The notes below the pieces were generated by a model that saw nothing but the letters and a program-made list of their open reading frames with translations, was not told the DNA's origin and did no database searches. Position numbers and translations under genes: made by a program. A DNA stretch of 64,000 nucleotides from Xylanibacter rodentium (GTDB lineage: Bacteria > Bacteroidota > Bacteroidia > Bacteroidales > Bacteroidaceae): contig NZ_JABKKE010000009.1 in NCBI RefSeq assembly GCF_013166575.1, forward strand, positions 62,001 to 126,000, written 5' to 3'. This document shows, one piece after another, positions 55,551-64,000 of this stretch (within the stretch, counting starts at the first letter, position 1; every line of letters begins with the position of its first letter).

Positions 55551-58130
55551 CTAAAAGTCTTTTCTCTCCGGTGCACCGAAATAGCTATAGCAGTTGTCAT
55601 CGGGATTGATTACAATACGCTCGAGCACCACCTCGGGGTCGACCATAATCACGCGCAGCGTATGCTTGCCGGCAGTGCCAACGGCAAACGTGGCATCAAG
55701 CCAGCGCTGGTTGTCGAACACCTCATTACGCATGTGGCGGTGATAACCGTTGAGAGCCATCTTTCCTGATGCGGGCAAAGGACGGAGCTTTTTCGTACGG
55801 GCAAGGTTTCCCGGTGTATATTCATCGAAGGTATCTACCAGTCCGCGACGCGCATCCAACGTCGTTATCTCGCCATTGTCCATCTGCACGGCAATACGCA
55901 GGCCACGCTCCGGACAAACATCTTGTGTGGGCAATATGCCTATAGCCACTTTTACGTTACCAGATTCGGTTACATCAATATCATATTCCAGACATGGTCC
56001 GCTACCCGATTCCACCGGCTGTGCCACCGTATTGTTGATGCCCATACATCCGTCGGCACGCCCCAAATCGGGCAGCAACTGCCACGCTACACCACCGGCA
56101 GGGATATTACGCGAGAAACGTATGGCCGGGATGGAATACTCGTCGGTCGGCTTCGATTCCACCACACACGATGGCTTTGCCTCTGACTCCGATACATAAT
56201 GAAGCTCAGGCAATATGTTCCTGTCCGGCATCGACCATTTGGTATAACCGATATGCTTATCCTGCATCATGCCGTTCCACTTGCCACCGGCCATCACCTT
56301 ATTATAATAACCGGCAAGCAGCGAATCCTTACGGTACAGTTCCTTGGCCCGGTCGGCAAAAGCATTGGCCCGCAGATCAAGACGGTCAGCATAATACCGG
56401 TTTTGGGTGGCGGCAAGATAAATCTCGGCCACACAGGCCGATGCCACCGCCGGATAGTACACCAGCTGATAGTAGGCATCCTGTGCTTCGGCAGGTATGC
56501 GCAGCTTCACCGCCTCAGCCTTTTCGGCCAACTGCCGCCACAGCATTGTCACGCGGTTGGCCTCATCGTGGTTCTCCACGCTGAACAGTCCCGGCACCTG
56601 TACCTCGGGCTTTCTCCAAAGATTATACTTTGGATATTTCACCAGTATGTCGGCCACGTCGTCGGCCACACCGGCACCAAAAATTCCGGCGGCCCACCAG
56701 CGCACATATCCGTACTCGTCGCCGGGCTGTATCGCCTCGGGATTCCACGCGTAATTCATGATGAAGTCTATAGGCAGTTCCTTAGGTTTCAGGTCGCCCA
56801 CATTTACAATCCATATCCTGTCGATGCCCGATTGGTAAGCCAGTGACAGCTGTTCGCGCAGCTTTGGCAGCGGCGAGGTGTTCACCCAACGGTCGTTCCA
56901 CGGCCCACCGTTCATGTCGATGTGGTAGTAAAGTCCGAAACCGCCCTTACGGTTGCGCTCACTTGCGGGTGCCTTGCGGCGGATATATCCCCAGTTGTTG
57001 TCGCAAAACAGCAACGTCACATCGTCGGGCACGGTAAAGCCGGCGTCGTAGTAGCGCTGTACCTCAGTGAAGACGGCCCACAACTGCGGCACGGCATCCT
57101 CACGGCCATATACATCCTTTATAATCTTGCGCTGGCCCTCTATCACCTTGGTCAGCGTAGCCATATTCTCCTCGTCGTCACCGTTGCCCATGGCCACGTC
57201 GCCGTCGCCACGCATGCCTATGGTAACAAGATTGTCGTAACGGCGGTTGCGCTCCATACCCTCACGGAAGAACTTGTCCACACGCTCCTTGTTAACGGCA
57301 TAGTTCCACGGACCTATCTCCTTACGGCGCGATGTGTATTCCTTGTGGGCACGCATCATCGGCTCGTGGTGCGACGTACCCATCACAATGCCATATTCGT
57401 CGGCAACTTTCGGACTGAGCGGGTCGTCCTCGTTGAAACTGCTGGCCCACATTGCCGGCCACAGATAGTTGGCCTTTAGGCGCAGCAGCAACTCGAACAT
57501 GGTGGCATACATCTTGCTGTTGATGCCGCCGAAACGGTTGCCGCACCAGCTTCCGAACGACGGCCACTCGTCGTTGATGAAGATGCCGCGATATTTCACC
57601 TTGGGCTCACCGTCGGTATATACACCGGGCTTCACATATACAGCCTGACGCCTCACCGTGGGCACATCGCCCCAGAAATACCACGGCGACACGCCAATCT
57701 GCCTCGACAGCTCGTAAATGCCGTAAATGGTGCCGCGGCGGTCGCTTCCGGCGATAATTATCTGTCCGTCGTTTACCACTATAACATATTTCTCCCACTT
57801 GCCTTTCAAGTCAGCGGCCTTTATCACGCCTTTCCTTACGAGGGCATCCACCACACGGCTCCTGCCTATGGTGCCTGCAACGATGTCGGCCTGCTTGCCG
57901 TAGGTGAGCAGAGCCTCATGGCCCGTCACCCGTCCGAAATCCTTGCAAAGGTTTTCAGCGGCTATGCCCACACCGCGCTCATCGTTCTTGTCCATGGCTA
58001 CGGTGAGCCGCTCCACCGGCAAAGCACGGTAGCCGTCGGTCGATGTGAACAACACGAAATCGTCGGCTGCCATCACCGTTATGTCTACAAACAGCAAAAG
58101 CAGTAATCCAAAAGTCCTCAATTTATTCAT
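55551..58130 (-). CDS. GH115 alpha-glucuronidase (copy 2)
   Basis: 859 residues with a signal peptide (LRTFGLLLLLFVDITVMA). It carries the same marker regions as copy 1: IAGSDRRGTIYGIYELSRQ, GVSPWYFWGDVPTVRRQAVY, WPAMWASSFNEDDPLSP, GIVMGTSHHEPMMRAHKEY and LLFCDNNWGYI. The catalytic and pocket regions are similar, but the C-terminal ~200 residues are divergent from copy 1. It probably removes methyl-glucuronic acid from xylan in a different side-chain context. It lies 49 bases downstream of the GH2 gene and 142 bases upstream of the GH97 gene. Confidence 0.92.
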   Translation of the reverse strand: MNKLRTFGLLLLLFVDITVMAADDFVLFTSTDGYRALPVERLTVAMDKNDERGVGIAAENLCKDFGRVTGHEALLTYGKQADIVAGTIGRSRVVDALVRKGVIKAADLKGKWEKYVIVVNDGQIIIAGSDRRGTIYGIYELSRQIGVSPWYFWGDVPTVRRQAVYVKPGVYTDGEPKVKYRGIFINDEWPSFGSWCGNRFGGINSKMYATMFELLLRLKANYLWPAMWASSFNEDDPLSPKVADEYGIVMGTSHHEPMMRAHKEYTSRRKEIGPWNYAVNKERVDKFFREGMERNRRYDNLVTIGMRGDGDVAMGNGDDEENMATLTKVIEGQRKIIKDVYGREDAVPQLWAVFTEVQRYYDAGFTVPDDVTLLFCDNNWGYIRRKAPASERNRKGGFGLYYHIDMNGGPWNDRWVNTSPLPKLREQLSLAYQSGIDRIWIVNVGDLKPKELPIDFIMNYAWNPEAIQPGDEYGYVRWWAAGIFGAGVADDVADILVKYPKYNLWRKPEVQVPGLFSVENHDEANRVTMLWRQLAEKAEAVKLRIPAEAQDAYYQLVYYPAVASACVAEIYLAATQNRYYADRLDLRANAFADRAKELYRKDSLLAGYYNKVMAGGKWNGMMQDKHIGYTKWSMPDRNILPELHYVSESEAKPSCVVESKPTDEYSIPAIRFSRNIPAGGVAWQLLPDLGRADGCMGINNTVAQPVESGSGPCLEYDIDVTESGNVKVAIGILPTQDVCPERGLRIAVQMDNGEITTLDARRGLVDTFDEYTPGNLARTKKLRPLPASGKMALNGYHRHMRNEVFDNQRWLDATFAVGTAGKHTLRVIMVDPEVVLERIVINPDDNCYSYFGAPERKDF

Positions 58131-58178
58131 AGTTTTTGTTTTTATTTCAAATATCAGAGTGTTTCAACGTCCCTACCG

Positions 58179-60755
58179 TCATTTGGCGGAATCCGTGGCG
58201 ATACGCCCGCGCACCTCCATCTCGTAAACACGTATGTCGTCCGAAGGGGCAAACGTGAGGCGCACATAACGCATGTTCACCGCAGGCGACAGTTTCAGAC
58301 GATAGCCGCCGGCTGTAGTTTCCACATTATCATATAATGTCCATCGCTCATTGTCGTCCGACAGCTCCATGCGCAGGTCACGGATGTCGCCGCCGGCCTT
58401 GACGCGTATCTCGGCGGCACGCACACCACGCTCGGTGTCGAGAGTTATCATGGGGCGGGCGTCGCCGGAAAGCGGTTGCCAATAGGTGTCGCCCTTGCCG
58501 TCGGCAGCCAGTCCCGCAGCATGACCGGATACTGATGTTGATACAAACACGGGATTGTCCTGCCCGAATTTCTGCATATTGCCACCCGTCTGAACTACAT
58601 AGCGCACATAAGGACGGGCATCCACCACCGGCGTACGGCCCTCCTTATAGGCGGGAGCATCCGTGAAACGGATGGAGACTGTTGAAGGTTGCAGACCGTC
58701 GGAAACAGCCTCTACCACCGTGATGCCTGACTCATAGGCTCTCAACGTCATGGCAGCCTGACCGTCGAGTATACGTATGTCACTCTTGCTGCTGAAGGTG
58801 ATGCTGCGTCCCGTAGGAAACTCGCCCGGGCCTGATACTATGCGTAGCGTGACGTCGGGACTGTCTGTAACATGGCGTCCGGCCGCATCGACTATGGTTA
58901 CCGTTAGCTGAACATCGTCGGTACCGTCGGCACGAACACCGTCGGTGCGCGTAGCCGTGACTACCACCCGTGCGGGCGTACCCTCAGCGGGCCACTGCGG
59001 CGGCACTATGTGGCGATACTCATTACGATACCAGTACCACGAGCGCTTGGGTATGCGGAAGTAGTCGACAATGCCCAGCTTGCCCATCGCCTCGCCGAAG
59101 ATGCTGCCGTGGTCAAAACCGCACCAGATGGCCTGTCCGGCACGCCACTCGCGTCCGCGCCACCCCTCGTCGCGTCCAAGGTCTCCCCATCCGGGGATGT
59201 AGCGGCCGGGGCGATCGGCAAAGGTGCTGCCGTATTCCGACACCACATTGGGCACGTCGGGATGCTGGAAATCGGCAATATTGGCTCCATCGCCATTGTA
59301 CCCGGCTACATCACCGATAAGGTCTATACGGTCCTGGCCCAACGGGCGCTGCGCCCCGCCGATGGCGGCTTTACGTGTTGGATCGAGCTGATGGGTACGC
59401 TCAACCATGCGTGCCAACAGGCGGTGCACTCCCTTGAGCGTATGGCCCTCGGTAAAGAAAGGCTCGTTGCACATGCTCCATACAAACACCGAAGGATGGT
59501 TGCGGTGTATGCGTATCATCTCTTCGAGCTGCTGCAGTGCGTTCTCCTCAAAAGCGGCCTCGTGCTCGGGCTTGCCGGGATAGGCTCCCGCAGTCCACGA
59601 GCCGTCCCTCTTCTCGCCGGCGGTGCCCCAAAACGGTGCTTCCGACCAGAACAGGATGCCCTGCCGGTCGCACTCGTCGACAAAGGCGGGCGAATGTGGA
59701 TAGTGCGAGCCGCGAATCATGTCGAATCCCGCCTCGCGTATCATTCTCACGTCACGACGTGCAGCCTCTTCGGTGACGGCATCGCCCCATCCGGCATGGT
59801 CTTGATGCACATTGGCACCGTGGAAGAAATACCGGCTGCCGTTGAGGAAGAAACCGTGATCCTTGTCCCAACGGAACCAACGGAAACCGAAATCGACCGA
59901 TGCCTCATCGCACAGTTTCTTACCGTCATATAGTCGCACCTTCAGGCGATACAGGTCCGGAGTTTGGGGCGACCACAGCATGGGTGACTCAACCTGAGGC
60001 GTGGTTAACGTGACAATATCAGCAGAGCGTGCCGCCATCTTACGGGTGCTTCCGGCCTCGGCCACAATACGTCCGATGCTGTCCTCCACGGCCACCACCA
60101 CGCGCATATCGGCAAGACTTGCGGATGTGTTGACCAATTCTACGGTCACATTCACCGCTGATGACTTACCACCGTTCTGCTCCAAATCGGGCGTGGTGAC
60201 AAATAGTCCGTTCCACGCCACGTGCACCGGCGACTTCTTCACCAGCCGCACGCCGCGGTATATGCCGCCGCTGAACGTATGCTCGCCGCCACGCGGAGCC
60301 ACGGTGGGCTGCCACAGGTTGTTGACACGTACGGCAATTACGTTGTCTCCGAAAATTATGTAAGGGGTTATATCGATGGTAAAACCGGTATATCCTCCGA
60401 CATGACCACCGGCACGATGGCCGTTGACGAACACCTCAGCCTGCTGAAACACTCCGTCGAACTCGATGGAGACATTGCGCTTCAGGTCCTTTCGTGTAAG
60501 AGCGAACCGCTTACGGTACCATCCGTAACCGGTATAGAAATCCTTTGAACCGAAATAAGGCAGGCTGAACGTGTGTGGAAGTCCCACACGCTGCCACGCA
60601 GAATCATTGTAGCCGTCTAATTCCGCCCCCGAGGCATCACCCAAAAGGAAACGCCATTCGCGGTTGAAAGGTTCTTCGGTGCGTATAGGACCGGCCATAC
60701 ACGTACTGAAGAACAACAATTGGAAAGCTACAAAAAATCTCCACCTCATGCTCAT
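58179..60755 (-). CDS. GH2 beta-glycosidase with C-terminal F5/8-type C domain
   Basis: About 858 residues. I chose the ATG at 60755 because its A overlaps the stop of the preceding GH43 gene as ATGA; the longest frame starts with GTG inside that gene. A signal peptide follows (WRFFVAFQLLFFSTCMAG). GH2 features: sugar-binding domain with TEEPFNREWRFLLGD, MIRGSHYPHSPAFVDECDRQ, acid/base Glu in HPSVFVWSMCNEPFF and nucleophile Glu in VVSEYGSTF. The C-terminal ~140 residues (GKGDTYWQPLSGDARPMITL to YEMEVRGRI) form a discoidin-like carbohydrate-binding domain. Likely a beta-galactosidase or related enzyme on xylan side chains. Confidence 0.92.
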   Translation of the reverse strand: MSMRWRFFVAFQLLFFSTCMAGPIRTEEPFNREWRFLLGDASGAELDGYNDSAWQRVGLPHTFSLPYFGSKDFYTGYGWYRKRFALTRKDLKRNVSIEFDGVFQQAEVFVNGHRAGGHVGGYTGFTIDITPYIIFGDNVIAVRVNNLWQPTVAPRGGEHTFSGGIYRGVRLVKKSPVHVAWNGLFVTTPDLEQNGGKSSAVNVTVELVNTSASLADMRVVVAVEDSIGRIVAEAGSTRKMAARSADIVTLTTPQVESPMLWSPQTPDLYRLKVRLYDGKKLCDEASVDFGFRWFRWDKDHGFFLNGSRYFFHGANVHQDHAGWGDAVTEEAARRDVRMIREAGFDMIRGSHYPHSPAFVDECDRQGILFWSEAPFWGTAGEKRDGSWTAGAYPGKPEHEAAFEENALQQLEEMIRIHRNHPSVFVWSMCNEPFFTEGHTLKGVHRLLARMVERTHQLDPTRKAAIGGAQRPLGQDRIDLIGDVAGYNGDGANIADFQHPDVPNVVSEYGSTFADRPGRYIPGWGDLGRDEGWRGREWRAGQAIWCGFDHGSIFGEAMGKLGIVDYFRIPKRSWYWYRNEYRHIVPPQWPAEGTPARVVVTATRTDGVRADGTDDVQLTVTIVDAAGRHVTDSPDVTLRIVSGPGEFPTGRSITFSSKSDIRILDGQAAMTLRAYESGITVVEAVSDGLQPSTVSIRFTDAPAYKEGRTPVVDARPYVRYVVQTGGNMQKFGQDNPVFVSTSVSGHAAGLAADGKGDTYWQPLSGDARPMITLDTERGVRAAEIRVKAGGDIRDLRMELSDDNERWTLYDNVETTAGGYRLKLSPAVNMRYVRLTFAPSDDIRVYEMEVRGRIATDSAK

Positions 60756-62128
60756 TGCTTCATTCTCCACCAGTCGATGTTGAACAACTTGCGGCCCTTA
60801 TAGCCCTTGAAGACAAAGTAAAGGTCGTGCACGCCGGTCACGTTGCCACTCATGGCGGCCTTTATCGTCTGCCACTTCTCCCATCCGCCGGTACGTGGAA
60901 TATCCACCTTGCCAAGCAATGGACCGCCGATGCTGTCGGTGTGAAGCTCAATGGTGCCGCCCAGCAGTGCCGAGGCTGCACATATTTCGATGCTTGCGGG
61001 CGATGATGTGCCGAAATCAACGGCCTGCAGTTTGAGCCAGTCACCGTTGTGAATGTCGGATACGTACACGCCAACCTTGTCGTTAACCTCAGTGGATATG
61101 CCTTTGGAGTAGGCCATAGTCTCGCCCTCCACCTTGCGATAGGGACTAAACGTGCCCACGGGCTTCACGCCATCGTCGGTAGGATGTATTACGGGGAAAG
61201 TGCCGTCGGCATTGTACTTGAATTCCTCTACTGCCGTACTGCGACCGAAACCGCCGCCTCCGGGCAGCTTGCCGGTGTGGTAGAACAGATAGGAATGTCC
61301 CTTGTAGTCGGCAACTCCGCAATGGTTGGTAAACGACTTGGTGTTGCCCTCAGGCATCAATATGCCTTTATAGCGCCACGGACCGGCTATATTGTCGGCC
61401 TCCGACCATGCCAGGTGCTCGGGGATTCCGCCGGCCGCGTAGAGCAGCTGGTACTTGCCGTTACGCTTCGACAGCCACGGGCCCTCGGTATAGTTGTCCT
61501 TATATTTCTTGCCTTTCTCGCGCTTGTCCATCTGAGGTGCACCGAAACCCTCTACGGTCTGTTCTATCATAGCCACCTCACTGCCGAGCGAAACCATGTC
61601 ATTGTTGAGCTTGGCCCAATATATATTGGGATTGCCCCACAGGACATATGCCTGCCCGTCATCGTCAATCAGTACGGTAGGGTCGATATTGTCCCACTTG
61701 CCGTTGTCAAATAGCGGCTTGCCTATCGCGTCCTTGAACGGACCGGTAGGACTGTCGGCCACAGCCACACCAATGGCCATGCCGCCCGACAACTTCGAGT
61801 GGGCGCAGATGTACCAGTAGAACTTGCCGTTTCGCTCTATGCACTGAGCGGCCCAGGCACGGTCGTCAGCCCACTTGAATGTCCCGAGCGACAGGGGCAC
61901 GCCATGGTCTGTCCAGTTCACCATATCGTCAGTGGAATAAAGACGCCACTCGTACATCCAGAAGAAGTCCGCACCGGCCTCATCATGTCCGGTATATACG
62001 TACATACGGTCGTTGTGTACCATCGGTGCGGGGTCGCTGCTGTAGCATGTCTGCACTATAGGGTTCTGTGCCGAGGCTGCAAGCCCCGTGAGCATCAGTG
62101 ATGACAATAATATTTTCTTAGTATTCAT
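60752..62128 (-). CDS. GH43 glycosidase with C-terminal CBM6-like domain
   Basis: 458 residues with a signal peptide (ILLSSLMLTGLAASA). The catalytic trio is Asp in CYSSDPAPMVHNDRMYVYTG, Asp in NIDPTVLIDDDGQAYVLWGN and Glu in YTEGPWLSKRNGKYQLLYAA. The CBM6-like part starts near FSPYRKVEGETMAYSKGI and ends KLFNIDWWRM. It is a paralogue of the GH43 at 44931, with the same domain order. The stop is TGA overlapping the GH2 ATG. The 325 bp upstream holds a palindrome with an internal -7 box and a C11/A9 tract, so it may start its own transcript. Confidence 0.92.
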   Translation of the reverse strand: MNTKKILLSSLMLTGLAASAQNPIVQTCYSSDPAPMVHNDRMYVYTGHDEAGADFFWMYEWRLYSTDDMVNWTDHGVPLSLGTFKWADDRAWAAQCIERNGKFYWYICAHSKLSGGMAIGVAVADSPTGPFKDAIGKPLFDNGKWDNIDPTVLIDDDGQAYVLWGNPNIYWAKLNNDMVSLGSEVAMIEQTVEGFGAPQMDKREKGKKYKDNYTEGPWLSKRNGKYQLLYAAGGIPEHLAWSEADNIAGPWRYKGILMPEGNTKSFTNHCGVADYKGHSYLFYHTGKLPGGGGFGRSTAVEEFKYNADGTFPVIHPTDDGVKPVGTFSPYRKVEGETMAYSKGISTEVNDKVGVYVSDIHNGDWLKLQAVDFGTSSPASIEICAASALLGGTIELHTDSIGGPLLGKVDIPRTGGWEKWQTIKAAMSGNVTGVHDLYFVFKGYKGRKLFNIDWWRMKQ

Positions 62129-62195
62129 TTTATTTGTTTTTTAGTTATTCGTATTCTGACTTTAAAAGGACTTTGCGGCAACGCTTTCTCACATT

Positions 62196-62215
62196 CCCCC
62201 CCCCCCAAAAAAAAA
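62196..62215. repeat. Homopolymer tract C11-A9
   Basis: Eleven C then nine A, followed by GGGGAGG. It lies 68 bases upstream of the GH43 start codon, inside its likely leader. It looks like an expanded form of the CCCC-AAA-GGGGAGG hairpin seen at 62420. Confidence 0.8.
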
Positions 62216-62292
62216 GGGGAGGAACCGACCGCGCAGAGTAAACCAAACATCAACAATGTATGAAAGGTAATTGATTCCCTTTAGTGTAGGGA

Positions 62293-62365
62293 CATATTCT
62301 TGTATTTGTCCGTTCACAATATATTGATATTCAACATATATATAGCGGACAAATACAAGAATATG
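62293..62365. repeat. 20 bp perfect inverted repeat in the GH43 leader
   Basis: CATATTCTTGTATTTGTCCG (62293-62312) is mirrored at 62346-62365 with a 33-base AT-rich loop. Outside it, GTAGGGA (62286-62292) pairs with TCCCTAC (62377-62383), leaving an 11-base bulge on the right. Confidence 0.85.
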
Positions 62366-62373
62366 CAAAGGTA
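62366..62373 (-). promoter_or_regulatory. -7 box TACCTTTG within the palindrome bulge
   Basis: On the minus strand TACCTTTG falls exactly in the unpaired bulge. Transcription would begin in the adjacent arm and run into the GH43 gene after a ~230-base leader. Confidence 0.45.
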
Positions 62374-62419
62374 AAGTCCCTACAATCCAGGTGAATATTG
62401 CCAAGCCATACACGCAGCA

Positions 62420-62436
62420 CCTCCCCTTTGGGGAGG
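62420..62436 (-). terminator. CCTCCCC-AAA-GGGGAGG hairpin after GH127
   Basis: CCTCCCC (62420-62426) and GGGGAGG (62430-62436) form a tight hairpin 18-34 bases after the GH127 stop. A second GGGAGGGG nearby could compete. This CCTCCCC/GGGGAGG motif is a common intergenic repeat in Bacteroidota. Confidence 0.55.
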
Positions 62437-62453
62437 CCGGGAGGGGCCCACCC

Positions 62454-64000
62454 TTACTTCTTGGTGATGCGCACGTAGTATACGCTCAGGCCCTTGCCAT
62501 CGGACGACAGGCGCACATCTACACGCTTCTTGCCTTTCAGCAGGGCTCCGTCAATCGGGTATTCCACGTTTACAAAACCTTCCTTGCCGCCCTTGGCATC
62601 GAGCGTGCATACGGTCTGTCCGTCGATGTCCACTGTCACCGTGCCGCGGTCGCCACCCCAGTAGCGGAGCATCAGCGCCTTGGGCGTGTCATCGTTCTCG
62701 GCGCCGGGATTCATACTGTATACGAAGAATCCGTCTTCGGCCCGACGATAGTACTCGTCGTTGAACGAGCCGTGCCTGGTGTTCTCCTGCTTCATGAAAT
62801 GGTCGGCCTCGCTCTGCTGCGTGCCCGTAATGATATAGTCTACGGTGCGGGCCTCAAGAGCCTGTATCGAATCCTCGCGGGCCTTGCTCTCGGCCTGCAT
62901 CCGGTGCCACTTCTTGTGGTCGACGTTGAGCCAGTACATCATGTAGCGGCTGTCGTGGATGGTGCTGAACGGTTGCAGCACGAGAGGCTCGGCGCCACGG
63001 TTCTCGATGTCGTATCCCTCGATAGTGAACGTAAGGCGGGTCTTGTCGAGCGGGCGGACGGCGGCTGCCAGACGGTCGCGCTCGCCGATGAGCATCGGGG
63101 CAGTGTAGATGTTCTTCCGCTCACCGGCAGCGATATGGCCCATACGGCTGTCATCGGCATACAGTCCGCGCAGATTGTCCTGTCCGGTCTTGGCGCCAAG
63201 CAATATCGGACCGTATTTGAAGGCCACATAGTCGGTATAGTTGTTGAGCGGTTCGATGCGCACCGACATGGGCAGATCAACCTTCACCATGTCGCCCCTC
63301 TTCCACTTGCGGGTGATGGCGGCATAGCCCTTGCACACCTCGTATACAGCCTTCTCGCCGTTGACGGTCATCGCAAAGCGGCCGTCGGTCCACTTGGGTA
63401 TGCGCACCAGCAGCGTAAACTTGCCCTTGCCCTTCACCGTAAGTTCGGTAGACGGAGTGTAAGGAAACGCGGTGGCCTGCTCGATTACCGTCTTGCGGGC
63501 CTTCCAGTCGAGCCGCGAAGCAATGAACAGGTTTACCCACAGGCTGTCGTTGGCAGCCGAATGACTGTAGATGAACTCGCCGTACTTGCCGTGATTCTCC
63601 ATGCCGCTGCCTACGCAGCACCACATGGCCTCGTTCACCCGTGAGTACACACGGTAGTGCTGCGGACGTGCCGGCGTGAAATAAACATAGCCGCCTGTGC
63701 GGGGATGCTGGGTGGAAAGTATGTGATTGAAGAGCGTGCCCTCGTAGAAGTCGGCATAGCGGCTGTCGTGGTCGCTCAGGAAGATGTCTTCCGACAGTTT
63801 CAGCATGTTGTAGCTGTTGCACGACTCAACGCCCTCGACACTGGTTATGAAGTTGGCATACTTCTTCGCCGTCGGGAACCATTCGTTGATGGAGTTGCCG
63901 CCCACGGCGATGGTGCGCTCACCCGCCACATCGCTCCAGAAGAAGCGGGCCGCCTCGCCGTATTCGGCGGAATGGTCGAGCTGGTACACACGCTCGAAGC
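62454..64000 (-). CDS. GH127 beta-L-arabinofuranosidase-like protein (5' part missing)
   Basis: The frame is open to the window edge; about 514 codons of the C-terminal part are present. The apparent GTG start at 63989 is internal, since upstream codons (FER) continue the family sequence. The motifs are those of GH127 (formerly DUF1680): ESCNSYNMLKLSEDIF and the double cysteine in MWCCVGSGMENHGKYGEFIY, where one cysteine is the nucleophile and the cysteines with a Glu bind zinc in characterised enzymes. A C-terminal extension of ~200 residues forms additional sandwich domains. It would release beta-linked L-arabinofuranose. It is the rightmost gene of the leftward series. Confidence 0.9.
   Translation of the reverse strand, partial: FERVYQLDHSAEYGEAARFFWSDVAGERTIAVGGNSINEWFPTAKKYANFITSVEGVESCNSYNMLKLSEDIFLSDHDSRYADFYEGTLFNHILSTQHPRTGGYVYFTPARPQHYRVYSRVNEAMWCCVGSGMENHGKYGEFIYSHSAANDSLWVNLFIASRLDWKARKTVIEQATAFPYTPSTELTVKGKGKFTLLVRIPKWTDGRFAMTVNGEKAVYEVCKGYAAITRKWKRGDMVKVDLPMSVRIEPLNNYTDYVAFKYGPILLGAKTGQDNLRGLYADDSRMGHIAAGERKNIYTAPMLIGERDRLAAAVRPLDKTRLTFTIEGYDIENRGAEPLVLQPFSTIHDSRYMMYWLNVDHKKWHRMQAESKAREDSIQALEARTVDYIITGTQQSEADHFMKQENTRHGSFNDEYYRRAEDGFFVYSMNPGAENDDTPKALMLRYWGGDRGTVTVDIDGQTVCTLDAKGGKEGFVNVEYPIDGALLKGKKRVDVRLSSDGKGLSVYYVRITKK

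Larger units (their letters stand above)
62129..62453. other. Intergenic region with palindrome, homopolymers and hairpin
   Basis: 325 bases between the GH127 and GH43 genes, all leftward. It contains the terminator-like hairpin next to GH127 (62420-62436), a 20 bp inverted repeat (62293-62365) with a -7 box at its edge and an 11 C / 9 A tract (62196-62215). No gene is seen. Confidence 0.7.

Noticed and set aside
62391..63644. 417-codon plus-strand frame across GH127
   Set aside because: Antisense shadow of a clear GH127 reading frame.

Overview
The window is a piece of a Bacteroidota chromosome, very probably order Bacteroidales. Many genes are preceded by the TAnnTTTG -7 box of this phylum. 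The gene set (CzcCBA-type efflux, S9 dipeptidyl peptidase, large multi-enzyme polysaccharide locus without two-domain secretion systems, PcfJ/PcfK mobile-element genes) also fits a gut or rumen Bacteroidales. The dispersed GC-rich intergenic repeats resemble those I associate with Prevotellaceae; that family placement is inference.

Region 1 (1-3.7 kb) looks like the end of an integrative conjugative element: leftward genes for PcfJ-like and PcfK-like proteins and three small element-type proteins. A 1.4 kb gene-free stretch follows with several strong inverted repeats, a GTAnnTTTGC motif of the CTnDOT attachment type, and a candidate small structured RNA. Region 2 (3.7-11.1 kb) holds a lipoprotein with propeller, membrane and coiled-coil parts, a secreted cysteine-rich protein, a CDF metal exporter, an EamA permease, YjbQ and an Isf-like flavoprotein.

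Region 3 (11-28.8 kb) has an AAA/PD-(D/E)XK gene of a multicopy family, enolase, a second EamA permease, a two-gene AAA ATPase + TOPRIM DUF4435 pair resembling the PARIS defence system, a three-gene heavy-metal RND efflux operon, the TrkA-TrkH potassium uptake operon and dxs. Region 4 (29-39.3 kb) has a ketopantoate reductase-like gene, an AraC regulator, cysE, then a rightward cluster: THUMP rRNA methyltransferase, dipeptidyl peptidase IV, purD, a polytopic membrane protein and a YqaA/DedA-like protein.

Region 5 (39.4-64 kb) is a carbohydrate-degradation locus with eleven enzyme genes: two GH115, an esterase-GH97 fusion plus a separate GH97, three GH43, GH31, GH95, GH2 and a truncated GH127. 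The set matches side-chain removal from complex glucuronoarabinoxylan (4-O-methyl-glucuronic acid, arabinose, xylose, galactose, acyl groups). No SusC/SusD pair, endo-xylanase or HTCS regulator lies inside the window, so the transport and sensing half is presumably beyond the right edge or elsewhere.

Intergenic DNA is unusually structured. There are two families of dispersed repeats: a short hairpin element with three copies showing compensatory changes, and a ~280 bp element with two copies. There is also a MITE-like 106 bp inverted repeat, a 49 bp perfect palindrome between purD and the next gene, and several strong bidirectional terminators. I saw no tRNA, rRNA, CRISPR array or intact insertion sequence.
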